From NCBI GenBank assembly GCA_007120055.1, contig SKOL01000078.1, forward strand, positions 1-5,745: a stretch of DNA of 5,745 nucleotides, given 5' to 3'. A program made the position numbers and the translations under genes. The DNA comes from Anaerobacillus sp. (GTDB lineage: Bacteria > Bacillota > Bacilli > Bacillales_H > Anaerobacillaceae). Within the stretch, counting starts at the first letter, position 1. Each line of letters starts with the position of its first letter. A model generated the notes under the pieces. The model made no database searches. It was not told the DNA's origin and was given only the letters and a program-made list of their open reading frames with translations. Below, in pieces: positions 1-5,745 of the stretch.

Positions 1-677
1 CTACGTTTATAAATTCATTGTATAAATCTTTGATTTTCGTTTTTGTGAGTGTTTTTGTAGGGATATTTTTATCTTTAATTTTTGCTATTGCATTGTATAA
101 GTTAACGATCATGCAGGGTTTTTTTAAAGGTTTAACCTTAATTCCATATCTTATTTCTGGTATAGCTGCTGCTACAATGTTTAAATTCCTTTTTGCTGGG
201 GACGTAGGAATGGTAAATCAATTAATATCTGTTTTTGGAATTGATGAGGTATTATGGTTAGCTGATGAGTGGCTTGCTCTATTTGTTATCATATTAGCAA
301 ACATCTGGTTTGTAACCCCTTTTGCGATATTGATACTATTAGCGGGTCTACAAGGTATTGATGAACAAATATTCGAAGCTGCCAAAATTGACGGTGCATC
401 AAGATTACGTATAATATATCAAATTATTGTACCTTTAATATCTCCTATGATTGGTGTTAGTCTAATATGGTTAAGCTTTGCTAGCTTTAATATGTTTGAT
501 ATTATATTACCTTTAACAGGAGGGGGTCCTGGCCGATCTACAGAAGTGCTCGCTGTTTATTTATATAAATTAGCATTTAATGATTTAAACTATTCAATGG
601 CGAGTGCAGTTATGGTTGTAATTATGGCGTTAAATTTATCTGTAAGTTTCATTTATCTAAAAGTATTTAAAGTTTAA
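1..677 (+). CDS. ABC sugar transporter permease, MalF-type (CUT1), 5'-truncated by the window edge
   Basis: This is an inner-membrane permease subunit of a carbohydrate ABC importer that would pair with the next gene to form the translocation channel. The frame is open to the window edge, with bases 3-17 adding residues TFINS before the TTG at 18. That TTG is therefore an internal leucine codon and not a convincing start, and roughly 70 N-terminal residues of a MalF-type protein of about 290 aa are probably missing. Counting from base 18, hydrophobic segments lie near residues 5-28, 37-60, 85-110, 143-165 and 195-217. The cytoplasmic EAA loop that contacts the ATPase is clear at residues 120-140 (EAAKIDG, then IIVP). 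The family-typical PLTGGGPGRSTEVL stretch sits at 165-178. The gene ends 22 nt before the second permease, which implies co-transcription. The family is certain; the transported sugar is inferred only from the neighbouring catabolic genes. Confidence 0.93.
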   Translation, partial: TFINSLYKSLIFVFVSVFVGIFLSLIFAIALYKLTIMQGFFKGLTLIPYLISGIAAATMFKFLFAGDVGMVNQLISVFGIDEVLWLADEWLALFVIILANIWFVTPFAILILLAGLQGIDEQIFEAAKIDGASRLRIIYQIIVPLISPMIGVSLIWLSFASFNMFDIILPLTGGGPGRSTEVLAVYLYKLAFNDLNYSMASAVMVVIMALNLSVSFIYLKVFKV

Positions 678-699
678 CTTCATTGAGAGGGGGCGTATT

Positions 700-1542
700 A
701 TGAATTTAAGGTTATTTTTATATAAAAATTCAACTCAGATAATGGTGTGGTTAATAGTTGTTATACTTTTTGTATGGGTTCTCTTTCCTTTAATTTGGAC
801 ATTTTTATCAACATTCAAGCAGCCCTTAGATGTTTATGATACTTCTTCTTTTTTTCCAAAAGAATGGAATTTTTCTAACTATCAAGAAGTAATTTCTGAT
901 GATAGATTTCCAAGATTTTTCTTTAACTCAATATTTGTTACTACTGTTTCAACAATATTAGCAATAGTGTGTAGTGTCTTGGGAGGGTATGCCTTTGCTC
1001 GCTACGCATTTAAATTTCGGCACATTTTACTATTAATATTATTAGTTCCACGAATTATTCCAAGAGCTAGTTTAACTGTTCCGTTATATATGGGTTTTGA
1101 TCAATTAGGTTTATTAAATAGTTATACGGCCTTAATTATTAGTTACACTGCAACAGCCGTTCCAATGGGTGTATGGATTATGTCTGGTTTCTTTAAAGGT
1201 GTACCAAAAGCTTTAGAAGAAGCAGCTATAGTGGATGGGGCAAAACCATGGCAATTAATGTGGTATGTACTAATACCAATTACACTCCCAGGTATATTAA
1301 CAGTAAGTATTTTTTCTATTAGAGAAGGATGGAATGAATTTCCTTTTGTATTAACATTAACAACTTCAACGGAAATGAGAACGCTACCATATCAATTGTA
1401 TATGCTTAATGATAGTATGGGGATTCAAAATTGGCCATTAATAAATACTTTCGCGTTAATGACTATTATTCCTATATTAATCGTATATCTGATTTTTGAA
1501 AAAAGGGTCGTTAATGGTATCGTAAGTGGGTCGGTAAAATAA
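700..1542 (+). CDS. ABC sugar transporter permease, MalG-type (CUT1)
   Basis: This is the second membrane subunit of the same carbohydrate importer. At 280 aa it has the usual length for MalG/AraQ-like proteins. Six hydrophobic segments are visible, near residues 14-36, 73-97, 108-130, 141-163, 190-212 and 247-267. The EAA loop lies at residues 174-193 (EAAIVDGAKPWQ, then VLIP), where the coupling helix docks on the ATPase. The C-terminus, VNGIVSGSVK, has the short basic, glycine-rich tail seen in this family. The ATG start is well supported by the purine-rich Shine-Dalgarno GAGAGGGGG at 685-693, six bases upstream. No ATP-binding subunit gene is in the window; CUT1 importers of Bacillaceae often use a shared MsmX-type ATPase encoded elsewhere, but that is inference here. 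The substrate cannot be read from the sequence. Because fucI and an AraB-type kinase follow, L-fucose, D-arabinose or an oligosaccharide containing one of them is the best guess. Confidence 0.95.
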   Translation: MNLRLFLYKNSTQIMVWLIVVILFVWVLFPLIWTFLSTFKQPLDVYDTSSFFPKEWNFSNYQEVISDDRFPRFFFNSIFVTTVSTILAIVCSVLGGYAFARYAFKFRHILLLILLVPRIIPRASLTVPLYMGFDQLGLLNSYTALIISYTATAVPMGVWIMSGFFKGVPKALEEAAIVDGAKPWQLMWYVLIPITLPGILTVSIFSIREGWNEFPFVLTLTTSTEMRTLPYQLYMLNDSMGIQNWPLINTFALMTIIPILIVYLIFEKRVVNGIVSGSVK

Positions 1543-1545
1543 TAC

Positions 1546-1588
1546 TTAAATATTCACGAGCATTGCTTTAGTACGGGTTAAATATTCA
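1546..1588 (+). repeat. 11-bp direct repeat in the spacer before fucI
   Basis: TTAAATATTCA occurs exactly twice, at 1546-1556 and 1578-1588, with starts 32 bp apart, about three helical turns. The repeat lies just after the permease stop and about 125-170 bp before the fucI start. Same-face spacing would suit a pair of regulator sites, but the motif is AT-rich and I do not recognise it as a known operator. It could be chance. Confidence 0.3.
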
Positions 1589-1696
1589 TTATATTCTAAG
1601 TATTCCACATCATCGACAGGATAGAGGTTGAATAATTACATGCCTTTACTCAACTTGTGATAAACGAATATATCGAATCAGTTGAAAAAACTATCT

Positions 1697-1716
1697 AAAA
1701 GGGGACGGTTTCATTG
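1697..1716 (+). promoter_or_regulatory. Shine-Dalgarno site and TTG start of fucI
   Basis: The purine run AAAAGGGGA at 1697-1705 lies eight bases before TTG at 1714. An in-frame TAA at 1696-1698 closes the frame upstream, and no ATG or GTG lies between that stop and the conserved [12 protein letters not shown] region. TTG 1714 is therefore the only plausible initiator. Confidence 0.85.
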
Positions 1717-3489
1717 GATACTAGATGGGGAAAATTACCGAAAATAGGAATTAGACCTGTTATTGATGGTCGAAGAGGTGGAATTCGCGAATCTCTAGAA
1801 GATGTAACGATGAGTTTGGCACGAAATGTTGCAAAATTCATCCATGAAAATGTATATTATCCAAATGGTCATTCTGTTGAATGTGTGATTGCTGATACTT
1901 GTATCGGAGGGGTAGTAGAAGCAGCAAACGCCCAAGAAAAATTCAAATCAGAAGGTGTGGGTGTAACTATTACAGTCACTCCATCTTGGTGCTATCCAAC
2001 TGAAACGATGGACATGGATCCTCACACGATTAAAGCTATCTGGGGATTTAATGGCACAGAAAGACCTGGAGCCGTGTATCTAGCTGCAGCGGTTTCTGCA
2101 CACAATCAAAAAGGGTTACCTGTTTTTAGTATTTATGGAAAAGATGTACAAAATATGGATGATTCATCGATTCCAGAGGATGTTAAAGAAAAGCTACTAC
2201 AATATACAAAGTCAGGCCTAGCCGTATCCCTAATGAGAGGCAAAACCTATTTATCGATAGGAGCTGTATCTATGGGGATAGCTGGATGCATCGTCGATGA
2301 ACGTTTCTTCAATGACTATTTAGGGATGAGAAATGAATATGTTGACATGACGGAGTTTATTAAAAGATTAGAGTTAAAAATATATGATGAAGTAGAATTC
2401 GAGAATGCGTTAAAGTGGGTTAAAGAGAATTGTAAAGAAGGTAGAGACGTTAATCCTCCAGAAATTAAACGGACAAAGGAACAAAAAGAAAAAGATTGGG
2501 AAATAATTGTGAAAATGGCATTAATTTCAAGGGATTTGATGGTCGGAAATCCCAAGCTTGCTGAAATAGGTTTTGGTGAAGAAGCACTTGGCAAAAATGC
2601 GATTGCTGCCGGTTTTCAAGGACAGCGTTCATGGACGGACTACTTCCCTACTGGAGATTTTATGGAAGCAATCCTTACTTCCTCTTTTGATTGGAACGGC
2701 ATTCGAGAGCCGTATATGTTGGCTACTGAAAATGACACATTAAATGCTATTACAATGCTGTTTGGTCATTTGCTTACCAACTCTGCGCAAATTTTTGCCG
2801 ATGTGAGAACCTTTTGGAGTCCTGAGGCAGTAAAAAAAGCGACAGGTCACGAACTTACAGGAATTGCAAAAAATGGTATTATCCACTTAATCAACTCCGG
2901 ACCTGCTACTTTAGATGGTACTGGACAACAGGAAAAAAATGACCTACCTGCAATGAAGCCTTTTTGGGAAATAGCTGAGGAAGAAGTGCAGAAATCTCTA
3001 GAGGCAACCAAGTGGTGTCCAGCAGTTGATTTCTTTAGAGGTGGTGGATTTTCAACCGATTACACAACTAAAGGCGGAATGCCTGTAACAATGGCAAGGA
3101 TTAACTTGATTGAAGGTATTGGACCTGTTTTACAATTAGCAGAAGGATTTACATTTGAATTACCTAAAGAGGTTCATGAACAACTTGATGAGCGAACAAA
3201 TCCAACATGGCCAACAACATGGTTTGTTCCTAACCGATTAGAAAATGGGCCTTTTAAAGATGTTTATTCTGTCATGTATAACTGGGGATCAAATCATTGT
3301 TCGCTAAGTTATGGCCACATTGGTAATGACCTAATTACATTAGCATCCATGCTCAGAATTCCAGTTTCTATGCACAATGTTTCTGAGGATCGCATTTTTA
3401 GACCTAGCGTATGGAATGCGTTTGGTGCAATGGACCCACAGGGGGCAGACTATAGAGCATGTGAAAAGTTTGGTCCTTTATATAAGTAA
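1714..3489 (+). CDS. fucI: L-fucose isomerase (also D-arabinose isomerase), FucI
   Basis: FucI is a cytosolic, Mn2+-dependent ketol isomerase that converts L-fucose to L-fuculose; the E. coli enzyme also converts D-arabinose to D-ribulose. The protein is 591 aa, the same length as E. coli FucI as I recall it, and aligns along its whole length. Conserved blocks include [11 protein letters not shown] (11-21), [13 protein letters not shown] (86-98), [19 protein letters not shown] (108-126), AAGFQGQR (298-305), TWPTTWF (498-504) and [13 protein letters not shown] (544-556). The metal and catalytic residues known from E. coli (E337, D361, H528) correspond to E339 in ATEND, D363 in FADVR and H528 in NWGSNH, and all are present. 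The three family domains (N1 about 1-175, N2 about 176-355, C about 385-560) are intact, and I see no frameshift. It starts with TTG. It stands 171 nt after the permeases and 215 nt before the kinase, so it may be co-transcribed or have its own control. L-arabinose isomerase (AraA) is excluded by the sequence. Confidence 0.97.
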   Translation: MDTRWGKLPKIGIRPVIDGRRGGIRESLEDVTMSLARNVAKFIHENVYYPNGHSVECVIADTCIGGVVEAANAQEKFKSEGVGVTITVTPSWCYPTETMDMDPHTIKAIWGFNGTERPGAVYLAAAVSAHNQKGLPVFSIYGKDVQNMDDSSIPEDVKEKLLQYTKSGLAVSLMRGKTYLSIGAVSMGIAGCIVDERFFNDYLGMRNEYVDMTEFIKRLELKIYDEVEFENALKWVKENCKEGRDVNPPEIKRTKEQKEKDWEIIVKMALISRDLMVGNPKLAEIGFGEEALGKNAIAAGFQGQRSWTDYFPTGDFMEAILTSSFDWNGIREPYMLATENDTLNAITMLFGHLLTNSAQIFADVRTFWSPEAVKKATGHELTGIAKNGIIHLINSGPATLDGTGQQEKNDLPAMKPFWEIAEEEVQKSLEATKWCPAVDFFRGGGFSTDYTTKGGMPVTMARINLIEGIGPVLQLAEGFTFELPKEVHEQLDERTNPTWPTTWFVPNRLENGPFKDVYSVMYNWGSNHCSLSYGHIGNDLITLASMLRIPVSMHNVSEDRIFRPSVWNAFGAMDPQGADYRACEKFGPLYK

Positions 3490-3704
3490 GAAAACAAAGC
3501 TACCGAAACTTCGTTTGTATTAAGATTACAGGCGCCTAACGATTAATAGGCTATATTCTCGAATTTTTGTCTATTTCCTTTTTAAAATAGAGATTAGTCC
3601 ATCCTTTATGTCGCGAATTGGGGCCCTTTGTGCTTTTTGAATTGACTATACAGCTAATTCTGTAAGAGTAATCGTAAAAATCTAGTTAAAGAAGGTGTTG
3701 CATA
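3490..3704 (+). other. Intergenic spacer between fucI and the kinase gene
   Basis: No coding region is recognisable in these 215 nt on either strand. Two weak stem-loops are visible: GCCTA/TAGGC (3534-3538 with 3547-3551), overlapping the palindrome AGGCGCCT at 3530-3537, and the AT-rich TCTATTT/AAATAGA (3570-3576 with 3585-3591). Neither is followed closely by a convincing T-run. A TTGACT at 3642-3647 could be a -35 element, but no good -10 lies 16-18 bases downstream. The kinase ribosome-binding site AAGAAGGTG (3688-3696) ends the spacer. Confidence 0.5.
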
Positions 3705-5372
3705 ATGGGAAGTAAATATGCAATAGGTATAGATTATGGTACTGAGTCAGGGCGTGTATTAGTAGTAGATGTAGCCACGGGAAAGGAAATAGCAAACCAT
3801 GTAACCAAGTATTCAAACAGTGTGATCAGTGAACGTCTACCGCATGTAAATATTATTCTAGAACATGGTACAGCCTTACAAGATCCAGAAGATTATCTTA
3901 AAGTATTATACAAGTCTATTCCTTGTGTGATAGAAAAAGCAGGTATACGTGCAAGTGATGTAATCGGGATTGGAATTGATTTTACATCGTGTACCATGAT
4001 GCCTTTAGATGAATTGGGAGAACCGCTTTGCTTACAAGCAGAATGGAGAAATAATCCTCATAGTTGGCCAAAATTATGGAAGCATCATGCTGCTCAAGAG
4101 GAAGCGGATTTTTTAAATGAAAAAGCAAGAGAATTAAATCAATCTTTCCTTAAAAGATATGGTGGTAAAATCTCGTCTGAGTGGTTGGTTCCTAAAATAC
4201 TAGAAATATTAAATAAAGCACCAGAAGTATATGAAGCTACTGATCTCTTTATGGAAGCATGTGATTGGATTACATTTAAACTAACTGGAATGATACTTAA
4301 AAGTACGTGTATGGCTGGATATAAAGCCATGTGGCATAAAAACATCGGCTATCCTGAAGATGCCTTTCTAGAGACTTTACATCCAAAGTTAAAAGGTATT
4401 TCTCAAAGTAAATTACGTGGAGAAGTTTCACCAATTGGGTATAGAGCTGGAGGCTTAACAAATGAAATGGCTGATAAAATTGGTTTGCTCCCTGGTACAG
4501 CAGTTGCGGTTGGTGTTATTGATGCCCATGCCTCAGTACCAGCAGTAGGCATCACACAACCAGGAAGTATGTTGATGGTGATGGGAACATCTACATGTCA
4601 TCTCTTTTTATCAGACAAGGAAGAAATGGTTGAAGGAGTCTCGGGTGTAGTTGAAGATGGAATTATTCCCAATTTATTTGCTTATGAAGCTGGCCAAGCC
4701 GCAGTAGGGGATATTTTTGCTTGGTATATCAAAAATGGAGTCCCGAGCACAGTAGAAAAAACGGCACTACGAGAGGGGTTAACCGTTCACGAGTGGCTAG
4801 AGAAAAAATCTTCCCTTTATCAACCTGGTGAAACAGGACTTTTAGCATTGGATTGGTGGAATGGGAACAGGTCTGTCTTAGTTAATGGAAATTTATCGGG
4901 TATCATTATCGGTTATACATTATCAACAAAACCTCAAGAAGTTTATCGTGCATTGCTTGAAGCCACTGCATTTGGTACTCGAAAAATAATTGAAGCCTTT
5001 GAAGCTAAAGGTATAGAAGTAAAAGAAATTATTGCAAGTGGTGGTATGCCACATAAAAATAAATTGCTTATGCAAATATATGCAGATGTTTTAAATCGAG
5101 AAATTAAAATAAGTCAAGCTAAACAGGCTTCTGCGTTAGGTGCTGCAATGTTTGGGGCGGTTGCTGCGGGGAAAGAAAATGGGGGATATGATTCTATTTT
5201 TGAAGCTGCGAATACCATGGCAAAAGCACCACAAGAAGTTTATGCACCTAATCTATCAAACGTTAATCTTTACAACGAGTTATATCAAGAATATTGCCAT
5301 CTTCATGAATATTTTGGTAGAGGTATAAATCCTGTCATGGAAAAACTAAAATCAATGAAAGAGAAGTTGTAA
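3705..5372 (+). CDS. araB: AraB-type FGGY ribulokinase, probable ketose kinase partner of FucI
   Basis: This is a cytosolic FGGY-family kinase that transfers phosphate from ATP to a ketopentose; AraB classically makes L-ribulose 5-phosphate. It is 555 aa, close to the usual 560 or so of Bacillus AraB, and resembles that protein end to end. The N-terminal phosphate-binding motif [10 protein letters not shown] is at 8-17, IDFTSCTM at 91-98 and NPHSW at 117-121. Residues matching the substrate contacts I recall from the B. halodurans AraB structure are present: W125, K207 (AGYKAMWH), catalytic D273 (VIDAHAS) and E328 (YEAGQ). The ATP-side loop MGTSTCH (293-299), [10 protein letters not shown] (381-390) and [13 protein letters not shown] (414-426) are also present. 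ATG 3705 follows Shine-Dalgarno AAGAAGGTG, and an in-frame TAA at 3687-3689 rules out a longer start. It follows fucI rather than araA, so the true substrate may be D-ribulose or L-fuculose. It does not resemble FucK. The fold and subfamily are firm; the substrate is not. Confidence 0.93.
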   Translation: MGSKYAIGIDYGTESGRVLVVDVATGKEIANHVTKYSNSVISERLPHVNIILEHGTALQDPEDYLKVLYKSIPCVIEKAGIRASDVIGIGIDFTSCTMMPLDELGEPLCLQAEWRNNPHSWPKLWKHHAAQEEADFLNEKARELNQSFLKRYGGKISSEWLVPKILEILNKAPEVYEATDLFMEACDWITFKLTGMILKSTCMAGYKAMWHKNIGYPEDAFLETLHPKLKGISQSKLRGEVSPIGYRAGGLTNEMADKIGLLPGTAVAVGVIDAHASVPAVGITQPGSMLMVMGTSTCHLFLSDKEEMVEGVSGVVEDGIIPNLFAYEAGQAAVGDIFAWYIKNGVPSTVEKTALREGLTVHEWLEKKSSLYQPGETGLLALDWWNGNRSVLVNGNLSGIIIGYTLSTKPQEVYRALLEATAFGTRKIIEAFEAKGIEVKEIIASGGMPHKNKLLMQIYADVLNREIKISQAKQASALGAAMFGAVAAGKENGGYDSIFEAANTMAKAPQEVYAPNLSNVNLYNELYQEYCHLHEYFGRGINPVMEKLKSMKEKL

Positions 5373-5382
5373 CAGAGGCGTG

Positions 5383-5395
5383 AGGAGATACAATG
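5383..5395 (+). promoter_or_regulatory. Shine-Dalgarno site and ATG just after the kinase gene
   Basis: AGGAGA at 5383-5388 lies four bases before ATG 5393, and that ATG begins 20 nt after the kinase stop. The arrangement is typical of a co-transcribed next gene in Firmicutes and suggests that translation starts, or once started, here. Confidence 0.5.
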
Positions 5396-5503
5396 TCAAA
5401 GATAACATCACGAAACTCCGTGAAACGGTCATCCGGACATCATTTGCAAAACTCGGTGCTAAAACAGTATGCCTACATGAAAGGATATTCAATCCTTTTG
5501 TAA
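5393..5503 (+). CDS. Short 36-codon reading frame after the kinase gene, unrecognised
   Basis: I do not recognise this product. The frame begins MSKITSRNSV, is rich in serine, lysine and arginine, and ends at TAA 5501-5503. It has no clear hydrophobic segment or motif. Its support is positional only: a good ribosome-binding site and close spacing behind the kinase gene. It could be the 5' stub of a frameshifted or truncated operon gene, a real small protein, or chance. An overlapping frame opened by GTG 5380 runs to 5595 but has a worse ribosome-binding context. The hairpin at 5480-5498 falls inside the end of this frame. Confidence 0.2.
   Translation: MSKITSRNSVKRSSGHHLQNSVLKQYAYMKGYSILL
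5480..5498 (+). terminator. Possible weak hairpin terminator after the kinase gene
   Basis: AAAGGAT (5480-5486) and ATCCTTT (5492-5498) form a perfect 7-bp stem with a 5-nt loop, extendable by one G-T pair. The T-run is only four bases and the stem has just two G-C pairs, so termination would be inefficient. It lies about 107 nt after the kinase stop. Confidence 0.25.
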
Positions 5504-5574
5504 GGAACGGAAGATTTATTTATAGGGGATACCAACATTATTACATTATACTGTCTAGTACTTTGGTTGTTCAG

Positions 5575-5606
5575 ATTTACAAATGTACTAATTAAAACAT
5601 GTAAAT
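5575..5606 (+). repeat. Imperfect inverted repeat in the 3' region
   Basis: The left arm ATTTAC-AA-ATGT (5575-5586) pairs with the right arm ACAT-GTAAAT (5597-5606). All ten positions match apart from a two-base AA bulge, and a 10-nt AT-rich loop separates the arms. It could be an operator-like dyad or a weak RNA hairpin. I cannot match it to a known regulator. Confidence 0.3.
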
Positions 5607-5742
5607 TCAACAAAGATAGCTCCAGACCAATATATAATTCATTTAGCTAGTATTTGTGAAGGTATTAATCAAGCCTAGGTTGTTCCTATAGTGCTTAAGC
5701 GAACCGATTGGTGGAAGAATTCTTGGTATGAGTCTCGTGTAA
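5592..5742 (+). pseudogene. Possible decayed 3' end of an unidentified gene
   Basis: The frame from 5592 reads protein-like text (APDQYIIHLASICEGINQA) until TAG 5676-5678, then continues as VVPIVL. A different frame then reads SEPIGGRILGMSLV and ends at TAA 5740-5742. Joined across one stop and one frame change, this would resemble a plausible protein C-terminus, but I cannot name the family. Chance is a real alternative, since AT-rich non-coding DNA often yields such stretches. It could be the remnant of the gene whose ribosome-binding site lies at 5383. Confidence 0.15.
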
Positions 5743-5745
5743 ATA

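Larger units (their letters stand above)
5373..5745 (+). other. 373-nt 3' region without a recognisable intact gene
   Basis: All six frames were considered. The + strand carries short open stretches that stop within about 70 codons, and none matches a family I recognise. The region contains a strong ribosome-binding site with an ATG at 5393, two inverted repeats (5480-5498 and 5575-5606), and, from about 5592 to the end, protein-like text split by a TAG and by frame changes. The expected next step of the pathway (class II aldolase, epimerase or mutarotase) is not seen. It may be non-coding DNA or a decayed gene. Confidence 0.5.

Noticed and set aside
18..20. TTG at 18 as the start of the first permease
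   Set aside because: The frame stays open to the window edge with matching family text (TFINS before it), and a start here would remove the first transmembrane helix and periplasmic part expected in MalF-type proteins. It is a truncation by the window.
1657..1698. 13-codon GTG-started leader peptide just before fucI
   Set aside because: No Shine-Dalgarno site precedes it, there is no run of regulatory codons and no attenuator-like hairpins follow. Too short to support.
1543..1713. Catabolite-repression (cre) or AraR-type operator before fucI
   Set aside because: TGATAAACGAATAT at about 1658 looks loosely cre-like but does not align with the core TGNAANCG, and no palindrome like the B. subtilis AraR box is present.
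2316..2594. 92-codon open frame on the minus strand inside fucI
   Set aside because: It lies wholly within the strongly conserved fucI gene, shows no family resemblance and has low-complexity serine-rich text typical of an antisense shadow.
3534..3591. Intrinsic terminator after fucI
   Set aside because: The stems GCCTA/TAGGC and TCTATTT/AAATAGA are short or AT-rich, and neither is directly followed by a run of Ts.
3642..3670. Sigma-A promoter before the kinase gene, from TTGACT
   Set aside because: No acceptable -10 hexamer lies 16-18 bases downstream (AGAGTA at the expected place).
4139..4345. 68-codon open frame on the minus strand inside the kinase gene
   Set aside because: It overlaps conserved kinase coding sequence, has no recognisable motif and is best explained as a shadow.
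5140..5328. 62-codon + strand frame inside the 3' end of the kinase gene
   Set aside because: The kinase frame there encodes conserved FGGY C-terminal sequence; this alternative frame is a shadow.
5380..5595. 71-codon frame from GTG 5380 as a real gene
   Set aside because: The GTG sits inside the ribosome-binding site that better serves ATG 5393, no good Shine-Dalgarno lies before it, and the product is unrecognised. It may belong to a broken gene but is not supported as an intact one.

Overview
This 5.7 kb window looks like part of a carbohydrate uptake and catabolism locus from a low-GC Gram-positive bacterium, most likely a Bacillaceae-type Firmicute. The evidence is the AT-rich sequence, strong purine-rich Shine-Dalgarno sites, a TTG start codon, and a kinase that closely resembles Bacillus AraB as I remember it. 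Every recognisable gene lies on the + strand.

Layout. Bases 1-677 hold the 3' part of a MalF-type (CUT1 family) ABC sugar permease whose N-terminus lies outside the window. After 22 nt, bases 700-1542 encode the partner MalG-type permease. After a 171-nt spacer carrying an 11-bp direct repeat, bases 1714-3489 encode a full-length L-fucose/D-arabinose isomerase (FucI) from a TTG start. After a 215-nt spacer, bases 3705-5372 encode a full-length FGGY kinase of the L-ribulokinase (AraB) type. The last 373 nt hold no recognisable gene. That stretch does contain a good Shine-Dalgarno site with an ATG 20 nt after the kinase stop, a reading frame that ends after 36 codons, two inverted repeats, and short protein-like stretches broken by stops and frame changes that may be the remains of a gene.

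How the genes may work together. The two permeases would import a sugar, together with a binding protein and an ATPase that are not visible here. FucI would convert an aldose (L-fucose or D-arabinose) to its ketose (L-fuculose or D-ribulose), and the AraB-type kinase would phosphorylate the ketose. The notable point is the pairing: FucI is classically followed by the fuculokinase FucK, and AraB normally partners the isomerase AraA. Here FucI sits directly before an AraB-type kinase. This suggests either D-arabinose catabolism through D-ribulose 5-phosphate, or an L-fucose route in which an AraB-like enzyme acts as fuculokinase. The sequence alone cannot decide between them. No aldolase, epimerase, mutarotase or regulator gene is visible. 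I saw no CRISPR array, tRNA, rRNA or insertion sequence.
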